A program made the position numbers and the translations under genes. Source: Eubacteriales Family XIII. Incertae Sedis bacterium (GTDB taxonomy: Bacteria; Bacillota; Clostridia; Peptostreptococcales; Anaerovoracaceae). Taken from it: DNA of 47,591 bases. Within the stretch, counting starts at the first letter, position 1. Each line of letters starts with the position of its first letter. The notes under the pieces were generated by a model, which saw only the letters and a list, made by a program, of their open reading frames with translations, did not search any database and was not told the DNA's origin. Positions 39,257 to 47,591 of this stretch are shown piece by piece. The stretch spans positions 1-47,591 of the forward strand of contig JAISTX010000072.1 of the NCBI GenBank assembly GCA_031272365.1, given 5' to 3'.

Positions 39257-40456
39257 CTACTGCTGTTCTTTGATCCCTGCGGAAACGATCATATTGGCGA
39301 GCGACAGCAGCCCCGCGATCACGAACACGTACTCCGGCCCAAACCGCGTCCATACGATGCCGCAGAGTGCGGACCCGACGATGGCGAGGATGTGGTCGAG
39401 CGCGAGGCCTGTCGAGAGCGAGGGCGTGACGTCCCCGGGCGTGATCGCGATCGACTTCATGTAGATGGACCGCACCATGTAGAACTGCGCGCTCATCTTG
39501 TCGCAGATGAAGAGCGCGTAGACGAGGAGCATCCCGGCCCCGGTCAGGACGACGGCGTTCTCGTCCACCCACTTGCTGAGCGCGCCGTAGACGACGTAGA
39601 TGCCGATGAAGCAGGCGGCCTCGAGCATCATCACCTTGCGGGTGCCGATGCGGTCGATGAGCCGCCCGACGAAGGGGATGAAGAAGATGCCGATGAACGC
39701 GCCTATGACGGCGAGGATGGACATCACGTCGGCCTTGAAGCCGAGCAGGTCAATGAGCACCCAGGGGCTGAAGACGAACATGATCTGCTTGCGGCCGCCG
39801 TAGAGCGCGCAGATGATGTAGTAGCGCAGGTATTCCTTGCGGAAGACCAGCCGCGCCACGGGCGCCTTGGCTTCCAGCTCCCCGGTCTTCCGGTACAGCG
39901 CGACGAGCAGCGCGCCGGCCATGATGAAGCACAGCGCGCAGATCAGGAAGATGAGGATCGGCGTGTCGAACGAGAAGAACCCGCTGCGGAAGCCGAAAAA
40001 GCTGAGGATCCCCGCGATCATCGCGAACGCCATCCGGATGCTGTTGAACCGCCCGAGCACGCGCCCGAAATTGTCCGACTTGGCCAGCGACAGGCCGATG
40101 CTGTCGCCGAGCGGCATGAACATATGCTGCCCCAGCGAGAAGATGAACAGGAAGAGGAGCATGACCGCGAAGGAGGGGTGCCACAGCCCGAGCACGACGA
40201 GCCCGAGCGCCCCTAAGGCCTGCGCGATGATGGCCGTGCGGATGTCCTTCAGGAAGGAGAGCGCCGAGATGACGAACATCGAAAGGATGCCGGGCAGCTC
40301 CCTCGGGAACTCGATGAAGCCGCGCTGCTGGGCCGTCACGTCGTAGACCTCTTTGAAATAATTGGCCAGGATCGTGTCGGTGATGTTCGTGTAGAACCCC
40401 GTGAACGCGCAGATCACGCCGAAGATCACCATGGCCGAGGTAAGGCGCTTACGCAT
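39257..40456 (-). CDS. MFS transporter
   Basis: The 399-residue product has about twelve membrane helices in two halves, typical of the major facilitator superfamily. The loop after helix 2 is FLKDIRTAIIAQALGALG, the cytoplasmic loop between halves is around residues 195-215 (YRKTGELEAKAPVARLVF), and a second-half 'GRLIDRIGTRKVMM' matches the MFS A-like motif near residue 262. The Asp-rich first helix (FTGFYTNITDTIL) may contribute to substrate or proton binding. Its substrate cannot be told. The gene overlaps the GNAT gene by eight bases and ends the operon; I see no terminator before the toxin promoter. Confidence 0.88.
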   Translation of the reverse strand: MRKRLTSAMVIFGVICAFTGFYTNITDTILANYFKEVYDVTAQQRGFIEFPRELPGILSMFVISALSFLKDIRTAIIAQALGALGLVVLGLWHPSFAVMLLFLFIFSLGQHMFMPLGDSIGLSLAKSDNFGRVLGRFNSIRMAFAMIAGILSFFGFRSGFFSFDTPILIFLICALCFIMAGALLVALYRKTGELEAKAPVARLVFRKEYLRYYIICALYGGRKQIMFVFSPWVLIDLLGFKADVMSILAVIGAFIGIFFIPFVGRLIDRIGTRKVMMLEAACFIGIYVVYGALSKWVDENAVVLTGAGMLLVYALFICDKMSAQFYMVRSIYMKSIAITPGDVTPSLSTGLALDHILAIVGSALCGIVWTRFGPEYVFVIAGLLSLANMIVSAGIKEQQ

Positions 40457-40910
40457 GGCCGAGCCTCAATTCCATGACCTCCGGGTGGCAGGAGACCCCG
40501 TACTGCGGGCAGGAGAAGCACTCGAAGAACCCCGGCGCATCCTCCCGCGCGACGGCATTGAAACCGTATTTCGCGAAAAAGCCCGGCGCCCGCGCCACGA
40601 GGAAGACCTCCGCCCCGCCGCGCGCCCGGACCTCCGCCACGAGGGCCTCAAGCAGCCTTTCCCCGAGGCGCGCCCCGCGCACGGAAGCGTCCGTCGCGAT
40701 GCCGTCGCAGATGAAGCGCCCTTCCCGCTTCGCGAGCACGCACGCGCCCACGAGCCGGCCGTCCGCGTCCGCGCGCCAGCAGCGCACGATCTCGTCATCG
40801 CCATATGCTTCGTCTTCGTCAAATTCGAGCCCGTTTTCGATGAAGAAGGCGATCAACGCCTGCACGTCGTCTGTTATTGTTATTGGAAAAGGGGACATGG
40901 ATGCGCTCAT
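40449..40910 (-). CDS. GNAT-family N-acetyltransferase
   Basis: I start at the ATG at 40910, two bases after the TraX-like stop; a longer frame shadows TraX. The 153-residue product has the GNAT core. VGACVLAKREGRFICDGIA forms strands 2-4, ASVRGARLGERLLEALVAEV contains the acetyl-CoA pyrophosphate loop (R-G-x-x-L-G) near residue 82, and EVFLVARAPGFFAKYGF near 105 is the typical strand-helix with the 'a..fY.k.GF' pattern. A C-terminal CFSCPQYGVSCHPEVMEL segment holds three Cys and a His and could bind a metal. Substrate is unknown. It overlaps the MFS gene, which suggests a shared task such as modifying and moving a small molecule. Confidence 0.88.
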   Translation of the reverse strand: MSASMSPFPITITDDVQALIAFFIENGLEFDEDEAYGDDEIVRCWRADADGRLVGACVLAKREGRFICDGIATDASVRGARLGERLLEALVAEVRARGGAEVFLVARAPGFFAKYGFNAVAREDAPGFFECFSCPQYGVSCHPEVMELRLGHA

Positions 40911-40912
40911 GG

Positions 40913-41737
40913 CTATATCACCCAGAGTTTCAGCCACAGGAGCAGGATGATGTGCGCCGGGTAGAAGATGTAGAACAGCCATTTCCCGAGGAACCCGGGG
41001 CGTTTTTCGGGCTCTGTGCGCGGGCCCGCGTGCCGCACGATGAGGGGCAGCGGCAGGAACTGGCACGCCAACACGATGAAATAGGCGTTCATCGGCGTGA
41101 AGGCGGTCGGCATTTCCGCGTACCCCGTCGCGTAGAGCGGGAAGTTCGCCGCGAAATCGCGCAGGACGTTGAAGTAGAGGCTCGCCAGGATGATCGCGCT
41201 GAAGGCCGCGGCCAGGACGTTGCGGTTGCCCTGCGTGTAGGCGAAGCAGAGGATCATCGCGATGCCGAACAGGCCGTAGTCGCAGAACATCCCCGCGAAG
41301 AGGCAGCCCGCGCAGGCGGCGATCTTCAGCGGGAGGATACGGATTTCGTTCAGGGCGCGCAGCAGCAGCAGGCCGATGAGCATCGTGAAGATCACGTTGA
41401 GGTCCAGGAAGTTTTGCGCGTTGACCAGCTCCGGGAGCCGCGTCGCGCCCGTCGGCGTATGGAAGTACGCGATGTAGGGGACGTACGAGAGGGCCGCGAA
41501 GACCAGCAGCCGGAGCGCGTAGCGGTTCGCGTTGCGCGTCCGCCCGTAGCCCACGCCGACGAGGTAGAAGAAGATCGGCGCCGTGATGCGGCCGATGGCG
41601 TGGAAGAGGAAGATCGGGAACGTGTAGTACGCCTCCGAGGCGTTGGGGAACGCGTACGGGATATGGTCGATCGCCATGCACACGACGGCGATGACTTTGA
41701 GCGCGTTGGTCGACAGGCTTTGTTTTTGTTCAAGCAA
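40913..41737 (-). CDS. TraX-like membrane protein
   Basis: The 274-residue product is a polytopic membrane protein of the TraX family. The opening LSTNALKVIAVVCMAIDHI (residues about 8-26) is the usual family signature, followed by FPIFLFHAIGRITAPIFFYL near 40-60 and a short conserved YGRTRNANRYALRLL loop. TraX of F plasmid acetylates pilin, but chromosomal homologs in Firmicutes are common and their role is unclear; the fold is related to membrane acyltransferases. It overlaps the DUF2344 gene by eight bases and is followed by GNAT and MFS genes. Confidence 0.9.
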   Translation of the reverse strand: MLEQKQSLSTNALKVIAVVCMAIDHIPYAFPNASEAYYTFPIFLFHAIGRITAPIFFYLVGVGYGRTRNANRYALRLLVFAALSYVPYIAYFHTPTGATRLPELVNAQNFLDLNVIFTMLIGLLLLRALNEIRILPLKIAACAGCLFAGMFCDYGLFGIAMILCFAYTQGNRNVLAAAFSAIILASLYFNVLRDFAANFPLYATGYAEMPTAFTPMNAYFIVLACQFLPLPLIVRHAGPRTEPEKRPGFLGKWLFYIFYPAHIILLLWLKLWVI

Positions 41738-42422
41738 AATCGCATACCTCCTTGCCGGCGAGGATCGCCGTCCGCGTGATAACGGGGCACAGTGCGTCCT
41801 TGTCCAGCCCCGCGTGCCGGCAAAACGCCTCGAAGAACCGCAGCGGGTTCAGCACGTTGCCGGCGCCCGACGCCAGCGTCACGTGCACGAGCATGCGGCC
41901 GTGCATGTTGTTGTGTTTTTCCTCCCAGCCCAGCATCTGCGGGCGGATGTCCTTGCGCGCTTCCGGCGCATCCGCGCTGGCGGCGCCCTTGCCGCGCTTG
42001 GCGCGCTTGGCCACCCACACGTGCTCTTCCGCAAAGAAAGCCTCCATGAGCCCCGGCGCGCCGGATATCCCCGGGCACATGATCTCGTAGGACGCCGCCG
42101 TCACGTAGGAGGCGAGCGGCTTTGCGTACCCGGGCGGCTTCTCGCGGAACCCGGTCACGCGGAGGCCCTCCGGCAGGGCGAGCGCCGGGATGCCGCCCAC
42201 CGCCGCCCCGTGCCCCGTCTCGAACTCGAGCAGCTCGCACACCGAATGCACGCCGAGCGGCAGCGGCAGCGCGAAGCTCATCTTTGGGTGCGGGTTGAAG
42301 CCCTGCGAATACGACGGGGCGAGCCCGCCGGTGCGCAGGGCGCGCAGGAAGGCCCGCATCAGGTCGAGGTGCGAGATGTAGATCATGCGGTCGGTCTTCA
42401 CGAAGGTGAGCACGTATTTCAT
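41730..42422 (-). CDS. DUF2344 / TIGR03936 radical SAM-linked protein
   Basis: The 230-residue product matches the DUF2344 family, almost always encoded next to or fused with a TIGR03960 radical SAM enzyme. Markers are YISHLDLMRAFLRALRTGGL near residues 15-34, YSQGFNPHPKMSFALPLPLG near 38-57, and the C-terminal RTAILAGK.CDFA pattern. The start overlaps the stop of the radical SAM gene as ATGA, so equal production is likely. An Ala/Lys-rich stretch near 138-155 is unusual for the family and looks like a linker. Function is unknown; it probably works with the radical SAM enzyme on RNA or ribosomes. Confidence 0.92.
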   Translation of the reverse strand: MKYVLTFVKTDRMIYISHLDLMRAFLRALRTGGLAPSYSQGFNPHPKMSFALPLPLGVHSVCELLEFETGHGAAVGGIPALALPEGLRVTGFREKPPGYAKPLASYVTAASYEIMCPGISGAPGLMEAFFAEEHVWVAKRAKRGKGAASADAPEARKDIRPQMLGWEEKHNNMHGRMLVHVTLASGAGNVLNPLRFFEAFCRHAGLDKDALCPVITRTAILAGKEVCDFA

Positions 42423-44680
42423 CGGTACGCCTTCCCCTGCCCGATGAAGGCCCAGGGCAGCGCCGCGCCCTCCCCTGCATACCGGTCCTCCGCCGCGAGC
42501 CCCGCGTCCGCAAAGGCCCTGAGCCAGTTTTCGTAGTCAAAATGCTCGCGCCAGCTGTCGAAGCCCGCGCCGGACAGCGCGGCTTTTTCGATGGCGTCCG
42601 CCGTCCGCCGGTCGCCCTTCGCAAGCAGCATCTCGACGCGGCTCATGCGCGTGTCGTGGTATTTGAACGACACGCCCTTCACGCGCCGGATGGCGTCCTT
42701 CAGGAAGTAGATCTTCTCCATGAGGGCCTCCTCGCTGTCGCCCTTTTCGCGTTCGAACGGGGTCCCGGGCTTCGGGACGAAATTGGAGACGCTCACGCTC
42801 AGGTGGAACCGGGGCGGCAAGCCTTTGTCCTGCGCGATCGCGCGCGCCCGCGCAGACAGGGCCTGCGCGAGGTCCGCGATGCCCTGTAGGTCGGCGGGCG
42901 TCTCCGTCGGCAGGCCGATCATGAAGTAAAATTTGAACTTCGAGAAGCCCAGCGGCATCGCCGCGTCCAGCGCGGCGTACAGGTCCGCCTCCGTGAGGCC
43001 CTTGCCGATGACGTCGCGCAGCCGCTGCGTGCCCGCCTCCGGCGCGAAGGTGAGCGCGGTCGCTTTGTAGGCCGCGATCCGCTCCAGCGTCCCGGGCTTC
43101 AGCGAGTCCAGCCGCAGGGACGGCAGGGAGAGCGCGACGTCCATCTCCGCGAGCGTGCCCATCAGATCCGTGACCAAGGCCTCGATGCCCGGGTAGTCGC
43201 CCGTCGAAAGGGAGAGCAGCGACGCCTCGTCGTAGCCCGTGTGCGCGAGCTGCGCCAAGAGCAGCTCCTTGATCTTTCCGGGGGAGCGGCGCCGCACGTC
43301 CGCGCAGGCGTAGCCCGCCTGGCAGAAGCGGCAGCTGCGGTAGCAGCCGCGCATGATCTCCACCGCCGCGCGCTCGTGCACCGTCTCGATGTGCGGCACC
43401 ACCGGGCGCACCGGGAAGAACGCCGCGTCGAGGTCTTCCACCCTGGCCCGCTGCACGGGTGCGGGGGCGGTGTCTGCGGGGGCGCCTTCGGTGGTGGTTG
43501 CCTCGCCTGCGTCTGTGGCCATGGCAGTCGCCCCGCCGCCGCGCCCGGCCCTCCCGGGCACGTAGACGCCTGCGATGCCCCGTGCCGCGTCCAGGAATGC
43601 GCCCCGGACGCCCCCAGAGGCCCTGTAAGCCTCGCAAAGCGCCACGACGGCATCCTCCCCGTCGCCGACGCAAAACAGGTCAGCAAACGGCTCCATGGGC
43701 AAGGGGTTCGCGCAGCAGGGCCCGCCGCAGAGCACGACGGGGTCGCCCTCCCCGCGGTCTTCCGCGCGCAGCGGTATCCCGGCCTGCACGAGCATGCGCA
43801 CCACGTTCGTGTAGGACAGCTCGTACTGCAGCGTGAAGCCGACGATGTCGAAGCGCTTCACGGGCATGCCCGACTCGAGGGAGAACAGCGGCGCCCCCGC
43901 ATCGGCCAGGGCTTTCTCCATATCCGCCGCCGGGGCAAACGCGCGCTCGCAGAGCACGCCCTCCTGCTGGTTGAGCAGCCCGTAGAGGATCTGCAGCCCC
44001 GTGTAGGACATCCCGATCTCGTACAGGTCCGGGAACGCGAAGCAAAAATGCACCGCCGCGTCGCCCCAGTGCTTCTTCACGGAACCGACCTCGCCGCCGA
44101 TGTACCGCCCCGGTCGCTCCACGCGCCGCAGAAGCGGCGTCACGTCCACCGCGCCGCCCATCGCGATGTCCATGAAATCCCGCCCGCAAAACGCCTCGAT
44201 CTCCGCGATCAGGCCCAGGGCGCGCCCCATGTTGCGGTGCACGCGGTCGACGACCTCCTGCACCTGGGCGTACCGCGCCAGGAGCTCCTCCATGCGCGCC
44301 TCGTACCCCACATAGCGGTCCTCGCACACCGTGCGGTCGCCGAGCGAGACGATCTCCGCCTCGGTGAGCGCCGCCATGGCATCCGGGAAATTGAGCTTCA
44401 TATGGCGCGCGACGACGTCCCCGGCCCGCTCGTTCAAAGGCCGCACGATCGCGCCCCCGGCCACGTCGTGGTCCTTCTGCGCGCGCGCGATGTCGTGCAG
44501 GTAGCCCGCGATGCGCACCACCTCCATGTCGATCGCCTCGCCGTCCGCCTTGCGGAAGCCCGCGCCCGTCAGCGCCGCCGCGATGTTCACGGCCGCGTCC
44601 CCGACCGCCAGGCAGTGCCGCTTCACATGCTCCGGCACGCCGTTCTCGTTCAAAAATTCCACCAGCGCGAGCCTATCCAT
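42419..44680 (-). CDS. HD phosphohydrolase domain fused to a TIGR03960-type B12-binding radical SAM protein
   Basis: I start at the ATG at 44680, nine bases after the obgE stop and just behind a run of G; a longer frame overlaps obgE without a ribosome-binding site. The 753-residue product has an N-terminal HD domain (about residues 10-150). Its motifs include VKRHCLAVGDAAVNIAAAL, the metal-binding YLHDIARAQKDHD and VARHMKLNFP. From about 180 it follows the TIGR03960 pattern: VERPGRYIGGEVGSVKKHW, then FPDLYEIGMSYTGLQILYGL. An Ala/Thr-rich insert (about 373-413) precedes the radical SAM core, whose CYRSCRFCQ motif near 443 gives C-x3-C-x2-C. TIGR03960 proteins normally lack the HD part, so the fusion is unusual. 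The HD domain suggests phosphoester or nucleotide hydrolysis. Confidence 0.92.
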   Translation of the reverse strand: MDRLALVEFLNENGVPEHVKRHCLAVGDAAVNIAAALTGAGFRKADGEAIDMEVVRIAGYLHDIARAQKDHDVAGGAIVRPLNERAGDVVARHMKLNFPDAMAALTEAEIVSLGDRTVCEDRYVGYEARMEELLARYAQVQEVVDRVHRNMGRALGLIAEIEAFCGRDFMDIAMGGAVDVTPLLRRVERPGRYIGGEVGSVKKHWGDAAVHFCFAFPDLYEIGMSYTGLQILYGLLNQQEGVLCERAFAPAADMEKALADAGAPLFSLESGMPVKRFDIVGFTLQYELSYTNVVRMLVQAGIPLRAEDRGEGDPVVLCGGPCCANPLPMEPFADLFCVGDGEDAVVALCEAYRASGGVRGAFLDAARGIAGVYVPGRAGRGGGATAMATDAGEATTTEGAPADTAPAPVQRARVEDLDAAFFPVRPVVPHIETVHERAAVEIMRGCYRSCRFCQAGYACADVRRRSPGKIKELLLAQLAHTGYDEASLLSLSTGDYPGIEALVTDLMGTLAEMDVALSLPSLRLDSLKPGTLERIAAYKATALTFAPEAGTQRLRDVIGKGLTEADLYAALDAAMPLGFSKFKFYFMIGLPTETPADLQGIADLAQALSARARAIAQDKGLPPRFHLSVSVSNFVPKPGTPFEREKGDSEEALMEKIYFLKDAIRRVKGVSFKYHDTRMSRVEMLLAKGDRRTADAIEKAALSGAGFDSWREHFDYENWLRAFADAGLAAEDRYAGEGAALPWAFIGQGKAYR

Positions 44681-44688
44681 GCACCCCC

Positions 44689-46002
44689 CTACGCGTCCTC
44701 GTACCATTCGAGCTCGAAATCCTTGATGCGGATCGTATCCCCATCGGCCAGCCCGCGCGCCTGCAGCTTCCGTATGACGCCGCTCGTCACAAGGTATTTG
44801 TTCAAATAACCAAGAGACCCCTGGTCGTTGAAATTGGTCGAATTGAAGATCTTCTCGAGCTGCTTGCCGGACAGCTCGAACGCCCCGTCATCGGCCTCTG
44901 CGATATGCACGTCGCGGTAGTCGGGGTCGTCCTCGATCCGCGTGACGCGCATCCACTGCCGCTGGTCGCTGTGGCTCCCGCCGGCCGCCCCCTCCTGCTG
45001 CGCCCGCTCCGCCTCCGCGAGCATCCGAGACGCCTCGTTCATCAGATCGGCCACCCCCTGCCGCGTCGCCGCGCTGATGCGGTACGCCTTCACGCCCCGC
45101 TCCTTTAGGTACGCCTCGAGCGCCGCGCCCGCGCCGCCGTCCGGCGCCAGGTCCACCTTGTTCAGCGCGCAGACCACCGGCTTGTCCATGAGCAGCGGCG
45201 AGTACGCCCCCATCTCCTTCTCCACCGTGCGGTACGCGTCGAGCGGGTCCTGCCCCTCCGAGCCGCTCACATCCACCACGTGGATCAGCACCTTCGTGCG
45301 CTCCACGTGCTTCAGGAAGTCGTGCCCGAGCCCGACCCCCTGCGCCGCCCCCTCGATGAGGCCGGGGATGTCCGCCAGCACGAAGGTCATGTAGCCCAGG
45401 TCCACGACCCCGAGGTTCGGGAACGTCGTCGTGAAATGGTAGTTTGCGATCTTCGGCTTCGCGCCCGTGCAGGCCGCGAGCAGCGTGGACTTGCCGACGT
45501 TGGGGAGCCCGACGAGCCCGACGTCCGCGATGAGCTTGAGTTCGATAACAACCGTGCGCTCCTGCCCGGCGCTGCCCGCTTCCGCGAAATTCGGCGCCTG
45601 CCGCACGCTGTTTTTGAAATTTGCGTTGCCGAGGCCGCCCTTGCCGCCCAGCGCCGCGATGAATCGGTCGCCGTCCGCCGCGAGGTCCGCCATGAAGGCG
45701 CCGGACGCCTCGTCGATGAGCACGGAGCCGACCGGCACCTTGATCACGAGGTCCTCGCCGCCCTTCCCGTATTTGTTGGCCCCCATGCCGTTCGCGCCCG
45801 GCTGCGCCTTGTATTTCTTCATATAGCGCAGGTCCATGAGCGTGTGCAGATTTTTGTCCGCGAGGAACACGACGTCGCCGCCCTTGCCGCCATTGCCCCC
45901 GTCCGGGCCGCCGTTCGGGACAAAGGGCTCTCTGCGAAAAGAGACGGCGCCATCGCCGCCCTTTCCGGATTGAATCACTATCTGCGCCCTATCTACGATC
46001 AT
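44689..46002 (-). CDS. obgE: Obg-family GTPase, ribosome assembly
   Basis: The 437-residue product has all three Obg domains. The Gly-rich Obg fold (about 1-158) carries SGKGGDGAVSFRREPFVPNG and GGPDGGNGGKGGDVV. The G domain (about 160-335) has GLPNVGKSTLLAACTGA (P-loop), NYHFTTTFPNLGVV (switch I), LADIPGLIEGA (G3) and ALNKVDLAP (G4). The C-terminal OCT domain (about 360-437) includes AFELSGKQLEKIFNSTN and opens DPDYRDVHI. Obg binds the large ribosomal subunit and helps its maturation. The usual rplU-rpmA neighbours are absent; instead the start overlaps a surface-protein gene (ATGA), and the HD-radical SAM gene follows. Confidence 0.97.
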   Translation of the reverse strand: MIVDRAQIVIQSGKGGDGAVSFRREPFVPNGGPDGGNGGKGGDVVFLADKNLHTLMDLRYMKKYKAQPGANGMGANKYGKGGEDLVIKVPVGSVLIDEASGAFMADLAADGDRFIAALGGKGGLGNANFKNSVRQAPNFAEAGSAGQERTVVIELKLIADVGLVGLPNVGKSTLLAACTGAKPKIANYHFTTTFPNLGVVDLGYMTFVLADIPGLIEGAAQGVGLGHDFLKHVERTKVLIHVVDVSGSEGQDPLDAYRTVEKEMGAYSPLLMDKPVVCALNKVDLAPDGGAGAALEAYLKERGVKAYRISAATRQGVADLMNEASRMLAEAERAQQEGAAGGSHSDQRQWMRVTRIEDDPDYRDVHIAEADDGAFELSGKQLEKIFNSTNFNDQGSLGYLNKYLVTSGVIRKLQARGLADGDTIRIKDFELEWYEDA

Positions 46003-47591
46003 GTAAATAGGATATCATATTGCCTCCGCTCTGTCATTCCTTTCTCTTCGGCATCCTCTTCCTTGTCCTTGTCCTGCGCCTTGCGCGTCAGCACGTGGAC
46101 CACCAGCAGCGCGATCTCCATCAGGAAGAGGTAGCACACCGCGAACGTCCACTCGTTCACCCAGACCATCGGATCCTTCAGGCTGTCCACCATCAGCCAG
46201 AAGACAGGCGTCACGACGCCAAACACGAGGGTGAACGCCGTGGCGAGGTTCATCTTCCGCCGCTTCCGCTCCCGTATCCCGGTGATCAGCGTCAGCAGCG
46301 CGACGATCACGGCGGCCGCGGACAGGATCAGGCTGACCAGGCTCCAGCCGCCGCCCCGGTCGGTCGTGCCCACCGGCAGCGTCCCGGCGGCGATGCCCGC
46401 CGTTTCTGCGGGCTCCGGCTCCACGGCTGGCTCCGGCTCTGCCGCCGGTTCCGGGCCGTCCAGCGGTACGCTCGGCTCAGGCTCCGCCGCGGGCTCCACC
46501 ATCACGACGGCCGGCAGGAACGCCCCGACCACCTTCGGCGTCGGCGCCTGCGGGCCCGGGTCGTACGGCACCGGGTTGGGCGTGAAGGTCCAGACGGCGA
46601 CCAGCGCGTGGTCCGCCTGGATGTTCGCAATCATGCCGTCGCCCGCGTACGCCACCTCCGTCTGCGCCCGCTCCAGCCAATACGAGAAGGCGTACGTACC
46701 GCCCTTCTTCACGGGCACGCCCGTGGGCGATATGAGCTGCACGGTCTGGCCCTGCGGCACGCCCGTCACATTCTGCGGCATCGAAACGCCGCTGCCGTCC
46801 GCGCCGTCCGGGATGTTCGCGTCGTAGGTGACGCTGTACTTCGGCACCTGCGGCACCGGGGGCGCCGGCACAGGCGTCCACAGCGCGACCAGCGTGAGCG
46901 CCGTGCCTGCCTCGTCGACCGGATTGGCCGGGTGATATGGGTCTTTTGCCGCCCACGCCTTCATCAGGGTCTCAAATGTCGTGGCCGCCGCGACCTTCTG
47001 CTTCCCGGCCGCCACATCCGTATCCGGGCTTGTCTGCGGGTAGTCGATGCGCCGCAGCTCCCACCCGGAGAACGTGTAGCCGCTCTTCTCAGGTGTGCCC
47101 TGCGGCAGCAGCCCCGCCGTCGTCCAGTAGACGCCCGTTTTGTCCGGGACGGCAGCCGCGCCCGCCAGGGTGCCGCCGTCAAGGTCGTACTTCACGGTGT
47201 AGTCGTTCAGCGCGTAGAAATACTTGAACGTCGTCGGGAAGCCTGTTTCGCCCGGGTAGAGATAGGGCTGCATACCCAGCACCTTGCCCTTGTTGTTTCC
47301 GTCATAATGATAGCCGGGCCGGTAGATCGGCGTGAAGAACTGCGGGTCATCGTCCTCCCAGACCACGTTCTGCATCGCGGTCATTTTATTTACCAGGTTG
47401 AAAATATAGTCGGTCGGCATCTCCGCGTCCGTCGGCCAGCTTCCGTCCGGTTTCTGGAAATAGCTCCGCATCACATAGTAGCGCACCGGCGTCCATACAG
47501 CGACCAGCTTGAGCGTCACGCCATCCTCGTTGGTCGGATTGGACGTGTGCGCCGGGTCTTTCACCGCCCAGGCTTTCATCAGGTCTTCGAA
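45999..47591 (-). CDS. Partial CDS: surface protein with Listeria-Bacteroides (Flg_new) repeats and C-terminal membrane helices
   Basis: The gene enters from the right edge, so the N-terminus is missing; the 530 or so visible codons end at 45999. Two copies of a repeat around FETLMKAWAAKDPYHPANP and LTLVALWTPV lie near the right edge and about 190 residues further on. YTVKYDLDGGTL and YTFSGWELRRI are typical of the InlB B-repeat/Flg_new family. A Pro/Glu/Ala-rich stalk (PAAEPEPSVPLDGPEPAAEP) leads to a membrane helix (LVSLILSAAAVIVALLTLI) and two more helices before a charged cytoplasmic tail. It is a secreted, membrane-attached protein, probably adhesive. Its stop overlaps the obgE start as ATGA, an odd partnership for a surface protein. 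Confidence 0.85.
   Translation of the reverse strand, partial: FEDLMKAWAVKDPAHTSNPTNEDGVTLKLVAVWTPVRYYVMRSYFQKPDGSWPTDAEMPTDYIFNLVNKMTAMQNVVWEDDDPQFFTPIYRPGYHYDGNNKGKVLGMQPYLYPGETGFPTTFKYFYALNDYTVKYDLDGGTLAGAAAVPDKTGVYWTTAGLLPQGTPEKSGYTFSGWELRRIDYPQTSPDTDVAAGKQKVAAATTFETLMKAWAAKDPYHPANPVDEAGTALTLVALWTPVPAPPVPQVPKYSVTYDANIPDGADGSGVSMPQNVTGVPQGQTVQLISPTGVPVKKGGTYAFSYWLERAQTEVAYAGDGMIANIQADHALVAVWTFTPNPVPYDPGPQAPTPKVVGAFLPAVVMVEPAAEPEPSVPLDGPEPAAEPEPAVEPEPAETAGIAAGTLPVGTTDRGGGWSLVSLILSAAAVIVALLTLITGIRERKRRKMNLATAFTLVFGVVTPVFWLMVDSLKDPMVWVNEWTFAVCYLFLMEIALLVVHVLTRKAQDKDKEEDAEEKGMTERRQYDILFT

Noticed and set aside
44681..44707. Longer start for the HD-radical SAM protein at 44707
   Set aside because: It overlaps the obgE end and has no Shine-Dalgarno; the ATG at 44680 begins directly before the HD domain.

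Overview
The window looks like chromosomal DNA of a high-GC member of the Clostridia or a related Firmicutes lineage. The basis is a comEA gene, a DUF896 (YnzC-type) gene with nifS and nifU, and obgE next to a TIGR03960-type radical SAM gene and its DUF2344 partner. Species cannot be named from the sequence. Most genes are tightly packed on the minus strand, and many adjoin through four-base ATGA overlaps.

Positions 1-29,658 (minus strand, read right to left) hold one long operon for a phage-tail-like contractile injection system (CIS). In transcription order the first gene is a CIS-associated protein of the 'RNRYYPGKLL' type. Five envelope genes follow: a C-terminally anchored protein, a HAMP sensor with a decayed class III cyclase domain, a MORN-repeat membrane protein, a TolC-like coiled-coil protein and a membrane-anchored extracellular coiled-coil protein. 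The particle genes come next: DUF4255 terminator, sheath, tube 1, assembly chaperone, DUF6760, tube 2, an Ala/Glu-rich helical protein, two tube-adaptor proteins, separate hub and spike genes, gp25, two baseplate J proteins and a gpI-like protein. Two unassigned genes end the visible operon, the last one cut by the window edge. No AAA+ ATPase, PAAR tip, holin or endolysin gene is visible. Co-transcription of five envelope proteins with the particle suggests a cell-anchored apparatus rather than one freed by lysis. The leader has a terminator-like hairpin, so the operon may be controlled by attenuation.

Positions 29,659-33,420 are visibly more AT-rich. They hold a plus-strand cassette of a UbiA/DPPR-synthase-like prenyltransferase, a HAD phosphatase and a GT87-type membrane glycosyltransferase. 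Together these could make and use a polyprenyl-phosphate-linked pentose. A convergent HEAT-like gene follows.

Positions 33,420-39,256 carry a membrane-anchored alpha/beta hydrolase behind a possible attenuator, an SMI1/KNR4 gene, an aldo/keto reductase with a ferredoxin domain, the DUF896-nifS-nifU operon and comEA. Between comEA and the next operon lies what appears to be an undescribed type I toxin-antitoxin locus: a 28-residue membrane peptide and a convergent antisense RNA.

Positions 39,257-47,591 (minus strand) form a second compact operon: the 3' part of a repeat-containing surface protein, obgE, an HD-radical SAM fusion, DUF2344, a TraX-like protein, a GNAT acetyltransferase and an MFS transporter. 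No rRNA, tRNA, CRISPR array or insertion sequence was recognised.
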